Positions 25,743 to 33,884 of a stretch of 64,000 nucleotides of DNA are shown piece by piece (position 1 is the first letter of the stretch; every line of letters starts with the position of its first letter). The DNA is taken from positions 1-64,000 of the forward strand of contig NZ_VNHS01000016.1 of the NCBI RefSeq assembly GCF_008124765.1. The letters are read 5' to 3'. Below the pieces are notes generated by a model. That model did no database searches and was not told where the DNA came from. It saw only the letters and a program-made list of their open reading frames with translations. The DNA is from Paenibacillus methanolicus (GTDB taxonomy: Bacteria > Bacillota > Bacilli > Paenibacillales > Paenibacillaceae). The position numbers and the translations under genes were made by a program.

Positions 25743-27542
25743 ATGAACAAGCTACTGCGGCTCTTTAAGGAAAGCCTTATCAATATGTATGCCGTCCGAG
25801 ACGCGTTTCGGGTAATCAAACCTTTTCTGCGTCGTCACTGGAAGCCCCACGCCGGGTTATTCTTGCTGGTGTTTCTCGAGATTGGACTGACACTGGCAAC
25901 GGCTTGGTTGATGGGACGCATGACCGACTCGGCCGTCAACCGACAGTTCGATGAGCTGATGAGCATGGTGCCGCTCGCCTTAGGACTTACCGCACTCGGG
26001 ATTGCGGCCGGCTACTTCGGGTCGCACCTCGAGTTATGGGCCTCCGGCAAGGTAATCAAGGATTTACGGGAATATCTCCTACGCCATCTACTGCTGGTAT
26101 CCCCGGAATATACCGACCGCAGCCGACCTGGCAAGCTATTAACGCATTTCACGCAAGATCTCTTCGGCGTGGAAGGCATGATTGGAGCCAACCTCGTTCA
26201 GGTGATCCGGTTGCCGATCATTTTCGCGGCCGTGCTGCTCTACATGGCGCAAACTCATTGGCTGCTGGCAGCGATAAGCGTCGCTGCCGCTCCCCTCGTC
26301 GCGCTATGCGGCGGACTGTTCGGCCTCTTGCTTAAGCGAAACAGCCGGTCGATCTATGATCAGGTAGAGAAAATGAATGTGTTCTTGAGCGAGACGATCC
26401 ACGGATTATCGGTTATTCGCTCCTATACGCTGGAAAAGGCCTATTTCGGAAAATATTACGCGCATAGCGAGCGATTGTATGGGCTTGCTCGCAAAGAAAC
26501 GCGCCTACAGGGATTTTACGCGGCGTTCGGTCAAATCGCCGGGTCCGGCATTTTCCTATTCTGTTTATGCTTTGCCGCGTACTTGGTATCGACCTCGCAG
26601 ATTACGGTCGGCTCGATGGTTGCCTTCCTTAACCTGACTGGCCATCTTATCTATCCGCTAACGGGCATGGCTGCGATTTGGATCGGTTATCAAAATTCAG
26701 TTCCCGCCCTCGAACGTCTGATGGAGGTACTCAAGCAGCAACCGCAAACGCTGCTGCTTCCCGGTTATGTATCCACGCCGACGCCGACTAAAGGCTTGTC
26801 GATCCATTTCGAGAACGTCACGTTCGGTTACGGCGGCCGCCCGGTTATTGATCGCTTCTCGCTGAATATACGGAGCGGACAGACCGTGGCGATTGTCGGC
26901 ACGACCGGCGCCGGCAAATCGACGCTCTTTAATCTGCTGCAAGGGTATTATCAACCTCAGCAAGGGCTCATCGAGGTAGACGGCAAACGGATCGCCGAAC
27001 TTGCGCCCGATGAGCTTCGCAGCAGCATGGCGCTCGTCGCCCAAGAGACGTTCCTATTCGCCGGCACGATCCGCGACAACCTGCTGCTCGCTCGGCCCGG
27101 ACTAACCGATGCGGATATCCAAGCAGCCGCGAAAGCGGCCAACCTGCACGACTTCATTCAATCGCTGCCGGATGGCTACGATACTGTCGTCGGCGAACGC
27201 GGAGCCGGGTTGTCCGGCGGGCAAAGACAGCGGGTCGCCATTATTCGGGCGATTCTGAAGGACGCCCCCATTTTGCTGATGGATGAAGCCACCTCCGCCT
27301 TGGATAGCGAGACGGAACATCAGGTGAAGGAGGCGCTGAAACGCGTTCAACGCGGGCGAACGACGCTTGTTATCGCGCACCGCCTGTCAACCATTCATCA
27401 TGCCGACCAGATCGTGGTGCTTGAGGAAGGGAAAATAACGGAAATCGGCACGCATGAACAACTCATACGAAAGAACGGCCCCTACAGAAAGCTCGTGAGG
27501 CATCAGCACTTTTTGGACAAGGAAATCAACGCGGCAACGTAG
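25743..27542 (+). CDS. ABC exporter D2 of the second RiPP half-cluster
   Basis: 599-aa half-size ABC exporter with six transmembrane helices in the first 330 residues and a complete ATPase: Walker A GTTGAGKST, signature LSGGQRQR, Walker B ILLMDEATSALD, and switch His in VIAHRLST. No peptidase domain. The ATG follows GGAGGACGC. It stands directly before the A2 peptide gene (15 bp), so A2 or its product is the likely cargo. Confidence 0.88.
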   Translation: MNKLLRLFKESLINMYAVRDAFRVIKPFLRRHWKPHAGLFLLVFLEIGLTLATAWLMGRMTDSAVNRQFDELMSMVPLALGLTALGIAAGYFGSHLELWASGKVIKDLREYLLRHLLLVSPEYTDRSRPGKLLTHFTQDLFGVEGMIGANLVQVIRLPIIFAAVLLYMAQTHWLLAAISVAAAPLVALCGGLFGLLLKRNSRSIYDQVEKMNVFLSETIHGLSVIRSYTLEKAYFGKYYAHSERLYGLARKETRLQGFYAAFGQIAGSGIFLFCLCFAAYLVSTSQITVGSMVAFLNLTGHLIYPLTGMAAIWIGYQNSVPALERLMEVLKQQPQTLLLPGYVSTPTPTKGLSIHFENVTFGYGGRPVIDRFSLNIRSGQTVAIVGTTGAGKSTLFNLLQGYYQPQQGLIEVDGKRIAELAPDELRSSMALVAQETFLFAGTIRDNLLLARPGLTDADIQAAAKAANLHDFIQSLPDGYDTVVGERGAGLSGGQRQRVAIIRAILKDAPILLMDEATSALDSETEHQVKEALKRVQRGRTTLVIAHRLSTIHHADQIVVLEEGKITEIGTHEQLIRKNGPYRKLVRHQHFLDKEINAAT

Positions 27543-27557
27543 GAGGAGGTGAAAACG

Positions 27558-27824
27558 ATGGAAAAACGCGCATATACAAAACCTCAAGTTCTTGATAGCC
27601 GCCCGATCGTCTTTGAAAAAACCGTCAGCGGCGGTAGCTTTCCTGGCTTAGGCCATGGGGTAGGCGGTAACCCAGGTAACAGCCAGGGGAATTTCCCGGG
27701 TGGCAACGGCGGCGTCTTCCCAGGCGGCGGTAATTCGGGCAACGGCGGCGGAAACAACAAAGGCAATAACGGCAATGGCAATGGAAAAGGCAACGGCAAC
27801 GGTGGCGGCAAAGGTAAAAAATAA
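27558..27824 (+). CDS. Gly/Asn-rich RiPP precursor-like peptide A2
   Basis: 88-aa peptide starting at ATG 27558 after AGGAGGAGGTG. Residues 1-22 look like a leader: MEKRAYTKPQVLDSRPIVFE, with Y6-x2-P9 as in lasso leaders. Residues 23-88 are low complexity: mostly Gly and Asn, with three Phe-Pro-Gly motifs (28-30, 46-48, 54-56), several Lys toward the end, and no Asp, Glu or Cys. The tail therefore cannot make a lasso macrolactam or a lanthionine. A hairpin terminator follows at once, as after A1. It may be a peptide that is phosphorylated and glycosylated by the enzymes beside it, or a secreted Gly-rich wall peptide. It resembles no characterised precursor I can name. Confidence 0.7.
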   Translation: MEKRAYTKPQVLDSRPIVFEKTVSGGSFPGLGHGVGGNPGNSQGNFPGGNGGVFPGGGNSGNGGGNNKGNNGNGNGKGNGNGGGKGKK

Positions 27825-27846
27825 CGTTTTATCATTCGTTCATACG

Positions 27847-27883
27847 GATGCTCTCCTGCTCCGACAGGGAGCATCTCTTTTTT
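27847..27883 (+). terminator. Terminator or attenuator after peptide A2
   Basis: GATGCTC (27847-27853) pairs with GAGCATC (27869-27875), with an inner CCTG/CAGG, then TCTTTTTT. It separates A2 from the nucleotidyltransferase gene, echoing the A1 arrangement. Confidence 0.75.
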
Positions 27884-27911
27884 CATGGATAGCCATAAAG
27901 GAGCTCTCATT

Positions 27912-29063
27912 ATGACCCCCTATCAAGACGAAATTATCCGCATGCTCAACCGGTCGCTTCACGTGGATGCGGAGACCAAGCCGCGCGTTGAACAATCCGC
28001 CGATTTGGAAGCCCTGCTCGACGCCGCGCTCCAGGAAGGAGTGGGGGCGCTTCTATTCCCCATGCTCAACAAAACGTACAAAGAATCGAATCAGAAGAAT
28101 GCCAACTGGGAACATATTAAGAAAAAGTTCGTGGACCAGACGCTGAGAAATCTGCTGATCATGCAGCAAATCAAAGGCGTACTCGGCGCATTCGAGCATC
28201 GTCGGTTGCAGCCACTCGTGTTAAAAGGCATTGCGATCGGAAGACTTTATCCGCAGCCGGAGTACCGGCCTATGGCCGATTTGGATATTTTCGTCCGTCC
28301 CGAGCATTGGAACGAAGCCAGAACGCTTCTACTGGAACTGGGCTATGAACAAACGGAACCCGATGATTATAACGTGCTGCATATTGAGTATCAGAAGGAC
28401 AATTCGATTACGATCGAACTGCATCGGAACGTCATGCACACCGATTATTTCGGCAACCGCAATCATGAAGAATGGTATCGACGCGTTTGGGCGCGACAAC
28501 AGCAGATTAGCTTCAAACAACTCTCTTTCTCTGCCATGTCGCCCGAAGACGAGCTAATTCATCAGGTATTGCACTTTGCCTCCCATTTCGTCTATCACGG
28601 AACCAAACTGCGACATCTGTTCGAAATGGCTCTTATCGTGAAGGAGCACCCCGATCTGGATTGGAACTATATTGCCGATATCCTTAAATTGACCGGTTTC
28701 CATGCTTTTGGACGCCTGCTATTTTCCGTCATTCATGCGTATTTCGACGTTTCCATTGGCCGTTCGATGCCTGCGTTATCACGTCTGGAGACGACGAGCT
28801 TCATGGAAGATTTTCTAGAGCAATTCTCGAGCGAGCAATCCGAAGGAGACTTCGCGTGCTGGACGCGAAGCGCGGCACAGCTCCGACCGGATTATAACTA
28901 TAAGGCGAAACAAGCAAGCATCTGGCTAAACACCGCGAAGGTTCAATATCGGACCCACCATCTGAAACTGCCTCTTATTCTCCGCAATCTACTCAGGAAC
29001 ACCGCGACAATCAACAAAAAATGCCGCGTAATACGGTCATACGGCCTTCACGTGCATCAATAA
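27912..29063 (+). CDS. Nucleotidyltransferase-family protein (NTP_transf_5 type)
   Basis: 383-aa member of the nucleotidyltransferase family often found in lasso and related clusters. The diagnostic stretch is VLKGIAIGRLYPQPEYRP (about 103-120) followed by the metal-binding DLDIFV (123-128). A homologue in the pseudomycoidin-type cluster, as I recall, acts on the kinase-phosphorylated lasso peptide. Start ATG 27912 has AAGGAG at 8 nt; the open frame begins at 27885. With two kinases and two GT2 enzymes near, a phosphate-linked glycosyl or nucleotidyl decoration of a peptide is likely. Exact reaction unknown. Confidence 0.82.
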   Translation: MTPYQDEIIRMLNRSLHVDAETKPRVEQSADLEALLDAALQEGVGALLFPMLNKTYKESNQKNANWEHIKKKFVDQTLRNLLIMQQIKGVLGAFEHRRLQPLVLKGIAIGRLYPQPEYRPMADLDIFVRPEHWNEARTLLLELGYEQTEPDDYNVLHIEYQKDNSITIELHRNVMHTDYFGNRNHEEWYRRVWARQQQISFKQLSFSAMSPEDELIHQVLHFASHFVYHGTKLRHLFEMALIVKEHPDLDWNYIADILKLTGFHAFGRLLFSVIHAYFDVSIGRSMPALSRLETTSFMEDFLEQFSSEQSEGDFACWTRSAAQLRPDYNYKAKQASIWLNTAKVQYRTHHLKLPLILRNLLRNTATINKKCRVIRSYGLHVHQ

Positions 29064-29280
29064 TGCGTGAGCACGCCGACCGCCGAAAACGGGGAGCCGG
29101 TTCGATCCTTAACCTAGGATTGGAAGCAGAAACATAGGGCTCCTCGTCTATTACGCGCTGTCTTATCCCCTCTCGTATAGTAGAACTCCTCGATACGCCC
29201 AACACCCTCCCATCCTTCTTTTCATAGACTAGTAGTAACGGATTACCACCCCCCACTACTCTAGCGAGGAGGATATGATC

Positions 29281-30009
29281 ATGACGACCCCGCTCGTCTC
29301 CATCATCATCCCGTTCTACTGCGACCCTTATGTCCCGATCGCCATTCAGAGCGCCCTGGACCAGACCTACCCGAACAAAGAAATCGTTATCGTCAGCGAC
29401 GGCTCCTACCAGTACAACGAGCTGCTCATCCCGTACTTAGCCAACAATCCGAACGTCTATTTGTTCGAAAAGCCGAATGGAGGGACCGCGAGCGCGCTCA
29501 ATGCGGGCATCCGGGTGGCGTCCGGCGAGTACGTGGCTTGGCTTAGTTCCGACGACTTGTTCTATCCGCATAAACTGGAGCGGCAGCTGACCGAAATGAT
29601 CGCGATGCAAAAGCTCATTTCGTACAGCGACTATGATGCCATCGATGGCAACGGCATCCTGACACACCATCGCGTCACGCCCAAATATCCGGATGAGCTG
29701 TCCTTTTACCGCGCGTTCTCGCAATACTGTCCGATTAACGGCTGCACGATCGTCGCTTCCAGGCAGATGTTGCTCGAGTCCGGCTTGTTCGACGAGTCGC
29801 TGCCGTACACCCACGACTACGACCTGTGGTTCCGCATCGCCGCGAGCGGAATCAAGTTTCACTATGTCGACGAGCCTTTAATCCAATACCGGATCCACGC
29901 TGCCATGGGTTCCATGCGGCACCACCAAGCCATCCAACATGAAGTAGATTACACCAAGCAAAGAAGATGGCCGCAACTGGAGGGCTATATCCGGCAGCTC
30001 GGCGGATGA
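29281..30009 (+). CDS. GT2-family glycosyltransferase (RiPP locus)
   Basis: 242-aa GT-A glycosyltransferase: PLVSIIIPFYCDPYVPIAIQ, VIVSDGS, and DxD-type SSDDLFYPHKLE, then HDYDLWFRIA. Start ATG 29281 has AGGAGG at 8 nt; the in-frame ATG at 29275 is too near the ribosome site. It follows the nucleotidyltransferase by about 217 bp with no clear gene between. It probably adds a sugar to the peptide product or to a cell-surface glycan. Confidence 0.85.
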   Translation: MTTPLVSIIIPFYCDPYVPIAIQSALDQTYPNKEIVIVSDGSYQYNELLIPYLANNPNVYLFEKPNGGTASALNAGIRVASGEYVAWLSSDDLFYPHKLERQLTEMIAMQKLISYSDYDAIDGNGILTHHRVTPKYPDELSFYRAFSQYCPINGCTIVASRQMLLESGLFDESLPYTHDYDLWFRIAASGIKFHYVDEPLIQYRIHAAMGSMRHHQAIQHEVDYTKQRRWPQLEGYIRQLGG

Positions 30010-30034
30010 TTCTATGATGATGGAGGAGTGCGAC

Positions 30035-31240
30035 ATGCCTATCGATGTCAGCATCGTGATGCCGACGCATAATCGGTATCCGCTTAATCGACTCACCCTA
30101 TATTCGCTCGAGGCGCAGACGTATGACCATGCCCGGTTCGAAGTTATTCTGGTCGACGATGCGTCTACGGATGCCACGCCTTCGATCACGCAGCAAGAGG
30201 CGTTTTCCTTTGACGTGCGTTACTTTCGCATGCCGGCCAATATTGGCCGTCCGCAGGCGCGGAACTTCGGGATTCAAGTGGCCCGCGGGGAGTATGTGAT
30301 GTTTCTGGACGCCGAAGTGTTGGTCGAACCGGACTTTATCGCCTCCCACATGAACCTGCATCGCGCGCAAAGCCGGCTCATCGTCGGCGGGCTATATGCC
30401 ATCCAGAAAGCGTACACCCGGATTGACCCCCGTTTCTCGCCCGATCAACAGCAAGAAGCGCTGGAACTGCTCGTCCGCCATCCCGACCTCCACCAGAGAT
30501 GGCTCATGACCAAACATCTGCCGGATCCGCCACCCTTATTCGATCGGACGGGCATCATGGAAGGGCAGTACAAACGGATGTCCGCCGGCTTGGCTTCGTA
30601 CACGCGGCACATGAAGGAACAGGTCATCGACCGTTACGGCGACCGGTTCTACGGCTTTCATCTGCCGTGGATCAGCTCGGGCACCGGAAGCCTGTCGCTC
30701 GCGCATGAAGCCTTTCAAGTCCACGGACTGTTCGAAGAGTACCCGGGCTGGGGGGCCGACGATATCGAAATGGGGTATCGGCTCTTTATCAACGGGTACC
30801 AATTCGCGCATCTCAGTCATTCCCCGACCTACCATCAGGAGCATCCGAGGGAAGCCTCGACGACCGAAGAGGGCAAGCATAATTTCTACCTGTTTCAACA
30901 GAAGCATCCGAACATTAGCATGCTCGCGATTTTGCTCGGCTATATGCCGCGCGGCCTCTCCTTCGGGGAGATCAATCTCGTGCTGAATGACGCATATGCC
31001 GTCGGCGCGCATGAACATCCGCACCGCTTTCTGCATTTGACGGGGACCTTCCGCGCGATGTTGGCCGCCGTCGGGCGCTTGAACCGGTACGGACTTCCGG
31101 TGACGAATTTGATTGCCCAGTGCGGATTCGCCGTCCCCAGCCCGGAGAGCCACTTATTCTATGCAGAGAAGCAGGCGCTGGCGCAGACGGGGAAATACCC
31201 GAGTTTGAATTATGCGTTGGATGTGTTGTTGTCGTTGTAG
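30035..31240 (+). CDS. GT2-family glycosyltransferase with galactosyltransferase-like C-terminus
   Basis: 401-aa enzyme. The GT-A start is DVSIVMPTHNRYPLNRLTLY, then LVDDASTD and the metal site MFLDAEVLVEPDFI. A second part (about 205-265) contains SSGTGSLSLAHEAF and WGADDIEMGYRLF, resembling the C-terminal acceptor domain of polypeptide-type and chondroitin-type transferases. Start ATG 30035 has GGAGGAG at 6 nt; the frame opens at 30014. It is 25 bp after the previous GT2 and ends the locus before a hairpin. Confidence 0.85.
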   Translation: MPIDVSIVMPTHNRYPLNRLTLYSLEAQTYDHARFEVILVDDASTDATPSITQQEAFSFDVRYFRMPANIGRPQARNFGIQVARGEYVMFLDAEVLVEPDFIASHMNLHRAQSRLIVGGLYAIQKAYTRIDPRFSPDQQQEALELLVRHPDLHQRWLMTKHLPDPPPLFDRTGIMEGQYKRMSAGLASYTRHMKEQVIDRYGDRFYGFHLPWISSGTGSLSLAHEAFQVHGLFEEYPGWGADDIEMGYRLFINGYQFAHLSHSPTYHQEHPREASTTEEGKHNFYLFQQKHPNISMLAILLGYMPRGLSFGEINLVLNDAYAVGAHEHPHRFLHLTGTFRAMLAAVGRLNRYGLPVTNLIAQCGFAVPSPESHLFYAEKQALAQTGKYPSLNYALDVLLSL

Positions 31241-31251
31241 ACGGACGAGGG

Positions 31252-31284
31252 AACACCCGGCCCACAGCGGCTGGGTGTTGTTCG
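31252..31284 (+). terminator. Terminator-like hairpin ending the RiPP locus
   Basis: AACACCC (31252-31258) pairs with GGGTGTT (31273-31279), plus inner GCC/GGC. The following T-tract is weak. Confidence 0.5.
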
Positions 31285-31432
31285 TGGGCGGGATGTTTCG
31301 AACGCTAGATGCAATTGCGCTTCGAACCCCATGAATACTTTGTTGCGATTTTCCAATAATGGAGAAGGAGAATTCAAAAGAAAACCTAATAAGAGAATAG
31401 AACGAAATCACGCATGCGGGAGGTTAATCGTA

Positions 31433-31828
31433 ATGGGTAGACTGGTACATTTCGAGATTCACGTCGACGACATGGAACGCGCCAAAAAGTTCTACGGCGA
31501 CGTATTCGGCTGGACGTTCGAGGATTACAGCGCGTATGCAGGCATGCCTTACTTCGGAGCGGTGACGGGCGATGCCGATCAACCCGGCATTAACGGCGCG
31601 TTGATGAAGCGTCAAGGTCCTGCTCCTGAACCGGGCCAGCCGATGAACGGCTTCGCTTGTACGATGGGGGTAGCCGACTATGACGCGACAGAGACCCGCA
31701 TTCTTGCGCAGGGCGGCCAAGTGGCGCTGCCGAAGTACGCGCTCCCCGGCATGGCGTGGCAGGGGTATTACCTCGACACGGAAGGCAACGTATTCGGGAT
31801 TCATCAGCCGGATGCGAATGCGAAGTAA
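31433..31828 (+). CDS. VOC-family (glyoxalase/bleomycin-resistance fold) protein
   Basis: 131-aa VOC fold protein: GRLVHFEIHVDDMERAKKFY then VFGWTFEDY in the first half and YYLDTEGNVFGIHQP in the second. His, Glu and similar residues at the usual metal positions suggest a metal-dependent enzyme or ligand binder. Start ATG 31433 follows GGGAGG at about 10 nt. It stands alone, with a hairpin after it. Substrate unknown. Confidence 0.85.
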   Translation: MGRLVHFEIHVDDMERAKKFYGDVFGWTFEDYSAYAGMPYFGAVTGDADQPGINGALMKRQGPAPEPGQPMNGFACTMGVADYDATETRILAQGGQVALPKYALPGMAWQGYYLDTEGNVFGIHQPDANAK

Positions 31829-31856
31829 TTAGGGTTACCGTCCGCCGCGTAGTAAA

Positions 31857-31892
31857 GAGACCCGGCCTTCTCGCTCTCGAAGGCCGGGTCTC
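31857..31892. terminator. Strong hairpin terminator after the VOC gene
   Basis: GAGACCCGGCCTTC and GAAGGCCGGGTCTC form a 14-bp perfect stem with an 8-nt loop; only a short T-rich tail. Confidence 0.7.
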
Positions 31893-31920
31893 TCGCGTCC
31901 TCACGCCCGAGTTGGAGCGC

Positions 31921-32004
31921 TCACATAACCTCGCTGGATGAAATCAGTCCGAGCCGCTTGGCTTCCACGATCGCCTCCGACCGGGAGCCGACTTTAGCCC
32001 TCCA
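31921..32004 (-). pseudogene. Remnant of a LuxR-type DNA-binding domain
   Basis: The minus-strand frame ending TGA at 31921 reads WRAKVGSRSEAIVEAKRLGL then ISSSEVM. This is the recognition-helix end and last helix of LuxR/NarL-type helix-turn-helix domains (compare the family pattern LxVxSRTEAxxxAxxLGL). No receiver or start codon precedes it; upstream on that strand there is only a degenerate run. It is a decayed 3' end of a former response-regulator gene. Confidence 0.6.
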
Positions 32005-32064
32005 TGACGATCGCATGCAGCATCGTATACCGGCGGACTCGACCCGCCCGCTCCCGCTCAACCA

Positions 32065-32679
32065 TCACTCATGTTCTACTGCAGGGGAACCATCCCCGCT
32101 CCCTTCCGCATAATGCAACCCCAGCTCATACGCCCGCTCCAAGAGCCGCTCGATATGACGCTGATCCGCATCCAGAGTGTCATACAAAATCTCCAGCTTG
32201 GAATTCGCGATTCCCGCGTAGTTCGCCATGCCCACATTAAGCTGTTGCGCCAGCATCTGGTCGTAGTTCCTTTTCTCGAAATGCGCGAGCGAAGCGGCTG
32301 CGAGGCCGAGCCACAATACCCGCTCGTGATGAAGCTTGCCGGAGCCGTAAGCATACCCGTTGTTCCATACGCGATCGATATATCCTTTCAACATCGCCGG
32401 CACGTTGTACCACCAGATCGGGAAAATATAAGCCAGCGCGTCGTACCGCTTCATGCGCGCGATCTCCGCCTCCGCTTCGGCCGAATAGGTTTTGGGCGTA
32501 CCGGACCAATCCGGCTCGTCGGCTTCCCGCAAGACGGGGTCGAATCCGCATCGGTGCAAATCGAGCACCTCGGCTTCGTGTCCCGCCGCTTGAAGACCTT
32601 GGACGAAACGTTCCGTGATCGCGAACGTTAACGAGTTCGTTCTCGGATGGCTAACCACAATGAGTACCTTCATCTTCAT
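32065..32679 (-). CDS. NAD(P)H dehydrogenase (quinone), flavodoxin-fold
   Basis: 204-aa FMN-dependent reductase of the NQO1/KefF-like family. Visible: KVLIVVSHPRTNSLT at the N-terminus, YIFPIWWYNVPAMLKGYIDR (flavin-binding loop), and WNNGYAYG. Such enzymes reduce quinones, azo dyes or electrophiles in the cytoplasm. It lies 43 bp downstream of the saccharopine-dehydrogenase-like gene in the same direction, opposite an HxlR regulator. An electrophile-responsive unit is a reasonable inference. Confidence 0.85.
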   Translation of the reverse strand: MKMKVLIVVSHPRTNSLTFAITERFVQGLQAAGHEAEVLDLHRCGFDPVLREADEPDWSGTPKTYSAEAEAEIARMKRYDALAYIFPIWWYNVPAMLKGYIDRVWNNGYAYGSGKLHHERVLWLGLAAASLAHFEKRNYDQMLAQQLNVGMANYAGIANSKLEILYDTLDADQRHIERLLERAYELGLHYAEGSGDGSPAVEHE

Positions 32680-32722
32680 CCCTGCTTTCTTCTTGGTTTA
32701 GCGTGGAGATTCACGCTCACGT

Positions 32723-33712
32723 TCAGGACTGATCGAAGATCCGCACGCCGAACTGCTCGAACCGCGCGATCGCCGCATTGACCGGTACCAGCGTATCCGG
32801 AAAATGGATGCCTTCCGCGGCGGGAGGATCGCCGTTCCAGCCGAGAATCCGCTCCATCGCGACCAATACGCCGAGAGCCGTCAGGTGCGCTTGGCCTCGC
32901 GGATCGGAGACGACCGTTCGCCGCTTGGCGGGCTCGCCCGACTGCAGCACGCCTTCAATCTCGATATATAGATCTTGGGATGGCTGACCTCCCGCACGCG
33001 TGCCGATGGACTCGCCCACGATGAAATCAAACCGAACATTGGTCGCGCCCGTGGCGGCCGCTAAGCCTGGCACATCGAGCAGCCCCATGGGAAGGCCCTC
33101 CAGTACGCGGCCATCGGCCAGCGCGACCGATCTCGGACTCCGACTCGCTTCGACCCAAGCCCATCGGCCGTCCTCCCGAACGAGCGCCCGGCCGATGAAG
33201 CTCTCCGCATCGCCAACCGTCATCGGCCCCATCTGTTCGCGGTCGTCGTAGAGTCCGGCCAAGCGAATCGAATCGATCCGCTTGAAGGTTTCGGCCATCT
33301 TCAACGCCACGAGCGTCATCACCCCGGATTGCGAATGACCGAGCGGGACGATAGGGCGCTTCGGCGGCGTCTTCGCGGCGGCGAAGAGCAATGGTGCCAG
33401 CTCGTCGGCCAGCTTCGTAATGCCGATGTGTGCAACGCCTTGCCGCAGGGCGAATTCGATCAAGCGATCCGCGGGATCCTGCAAGGCAGAGACGATGAGG
33501 TCGATTGGCCCCAGTTGGTCGAGACGCTCGACATTCTCCACGTCCAAGTAGGCGGTCCGGGCGTTCCCCAGCTGCCGCGCAAGCGCGGCGCCTCGCTCCG
33601 GCGATCGTCCTGCCAGTATGATCTCTACGTCTTGGTTCGTTGCGCGAGCATGCCGGGCGATGGCGCTGCCGACAATGCCATATCCGCCGGCGATGAGCAG
33701 TCGTTGTGTCAT
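32723..33712 (-). CDS. Saccharopine-dehydrogenase-like NAD(P)-binding protein
   Basis: 329-aa Rossmann-fold protein: LLIAGGYGIVGSAIARHA is the dinucleotide-binding loop, and ILAGRSPERGAALARQLG is the adjoining strand. The C-terminal half resembles the dimerisation domain of saccharopine dehydrogenase relatives, including a His after PLGHSQSG. No lysine-pathway gene is near. It is divergent from the HxlR regulator, and its promoter overlaps the three-box operator array. Confidence 0.78.
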   Translation of the reverse strand: MTQRLLIAGGYGIVGSAIARHARATNQDVEIILAGRSPERGAALARQLGNARTAYLDVENVERLDQLGPIDLIVSALQDPADRLIEFALRQGVAHIGITKLADELAPLLFAAAKTPPKRPIVPLGHSQSGVMTLVALKMAETFKRIDSIRLAGLYDDREQMGPMTVGDAESFIGRALVREDGRWAWVEASRSPRSVALADGRVLEGLPMGLLDVPGLAAATGATNVRFDFIVGESIGTRAGGQPSQDLYIEIEGVLQSGEPAKRRTVVSDPRGQAHLTALGVLVAMERILGWNGDPPAAEGIHFPDTLVPVNAAIARFEQFGVRIFDQS

Positions 33713-33789
33713 TTGGCATCCCTCCGTGAATTAAAGTTGCATGCTGGTATATGGAGATTATGTTCCATATAATGACACTAGGGAAGAAC

Positions 33790-33841
33790 GCACTTTATTG
33801 TGCTTTAGGCACCGGATGGTGACATAGGCACCGAATAGTGC
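33790..33841. promoter_or_regulatory. Three-box operator array, GCAC-N6-GTGC at 19-bp steps
   Basis: Inverted repeats start at 33790 (GCACTTTATTGTGC), 33809 (GCACCGGATGGTGA, one mismatch) and 33828 (GCACCGAATAGTGC). The exact 19-bp period and the position between divergent genes point to cooperative binding by the adjacent HxlR protein. A fourth half-site GGCACCGAT lies at about 33851. Confidence 0.65.
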
Positions 33842-33884
33842 CTTGGTTTGGGCACCGATTTCGCCGCCGACGGGAGGAGAATTC

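Noticed and set aside
29063..29137. 24-codon frame between the nucleotidyltransferase and the GT2 gene, considered as a third precursor
   Set aside because: No ribosome site, no Y-x2-P motif and a highly charged start.
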